Assembly (NCBI RefSeq): GCF_037940415.1
Contig: NZ_CP149798.1
Location: 682,001 to 746,000 of the forward strand
Direction: 5' to 3'
DNA from: Streptomyces sp. f51
Lineage (GTDB): Bacteria > Actinomycetota > Actinomycetes > Streptomycetales > Streptomycetaceae
DNA: 64,000 nucleotides
Below are positions 63,993 through 64,000 of this stretch, one piece after another. The notes under the pieces were generated by a model. The model was not told where the DNA came from and ran no database searches. It saw only the letters and a program-made list of their open reading frames with translations. Made by a program: the position numbers and the translations under genes. Each line of letters starts with the position of its first letter. Positions within the stretch are counted from its first letter, which is position 1.

Positions 63993-64000
63993 GCCAGGGA

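Overview
The window is GC-rich, and almost every reading frame shows strong G/C bias at third codon positions. GTG starts are common and many adjacent genes overlap by four bases (ATGA/GTGA). With the gene content (ROK-controlled xylose genes, FemAB-like proteins, a high-affinity actinobacterial-type [NiFe] hydrogenase, a septum-formation-like protein with a proline-rich N-terminus) this points to Streptomyces or a close relative. The window looks chromosomal. I see no rRNA, tRNA, insertion sequence, CRISPR array, integrase or replication origin.

Layout. 1-2.2 kb: the 3' part of a secreted phytase-like esterase and a convergent septum-formation-like membrane protein. 2.3-6.5 kb: xylose catabolism, with xylA divergent from xylB and a ROK repressor gene, and a candidate operator between them. 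6.8-10.0 kb: an amino-acid permease coupled to an acetamidase/formamidase, then a Tat-exported peptidoglycan amidase. 10.1-13.2 kb: a GAF-domain regulator and an aldehyde dehydrogenase. 13.3-19.3 kb: a metallophosphoesterase, a methyltransferase, two tandem FemAB/GNAT-like paralogues and a secreted phosphoesterase.

19.7-35.9 kb is a surface or exopolysaccharide locus. It holds a large multi-pass membrane protein (GT-C or polymerase candidate), three family 2 glycosyltransferases, a Wzx-like flippase, a polysaccharide deacetylase, UDP-glucose dehydrogenase and UDP-glucuronate decarboxylase (UDP-Glc to UDP-GlcA to UDP-Xyl). Two exported GH16 glycanases and a kinase / FAD-oxidoreductase / ATP-grasp module lie in the same stretch. 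A nearly identical 23-bp element (20/23) lies just upstream of the glycosyltransferase operon (22141-22163) and the nucleotide-sugar operon (32112-32134), so the two halves are probably co-regulated.

36.2-40.0 kb: a long SMI1/KNR4-domain protein and a convergent secreted subtype-B tannase-like esterase with an AT-rich, palindrome-bearing promoter region. 40.3-54.4 kb: a complete high-affinity (group 1h, formerly group 5) [NiFe] hydrogenase locus. It has hhyS and hhyL, a NifU/Rieske-like fusion, three lineage-specific accessory proteins, a maturation endopeptidase, a 34-residue membrane protein, a convergent PadR regulator and hypA-B-F-C-D-E, ending at a strong hairpin. 54.5-56.5 kb: a DUF779 gene whose upstream region carries the same GCAAC-N6-GCAACGTCCGGG element as the aldehyde dehydrogenase 43 kb away, a secreted phosphodiester glycosidase, an 8-bp repeat array and a 64-residue membrane protein. 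56.7-64 kb: a coupled quinone-oxidoreductase-like gene with two acyl-CoA dehydrogenases, an XRE-cupin regulator divergent from a thioredoxin-reductase-like flavoprotein, an ATP-dependent DNA ligase and a Nudix hydrolase.

All functions are inferred from sequence motifs and context. No database searches were run.
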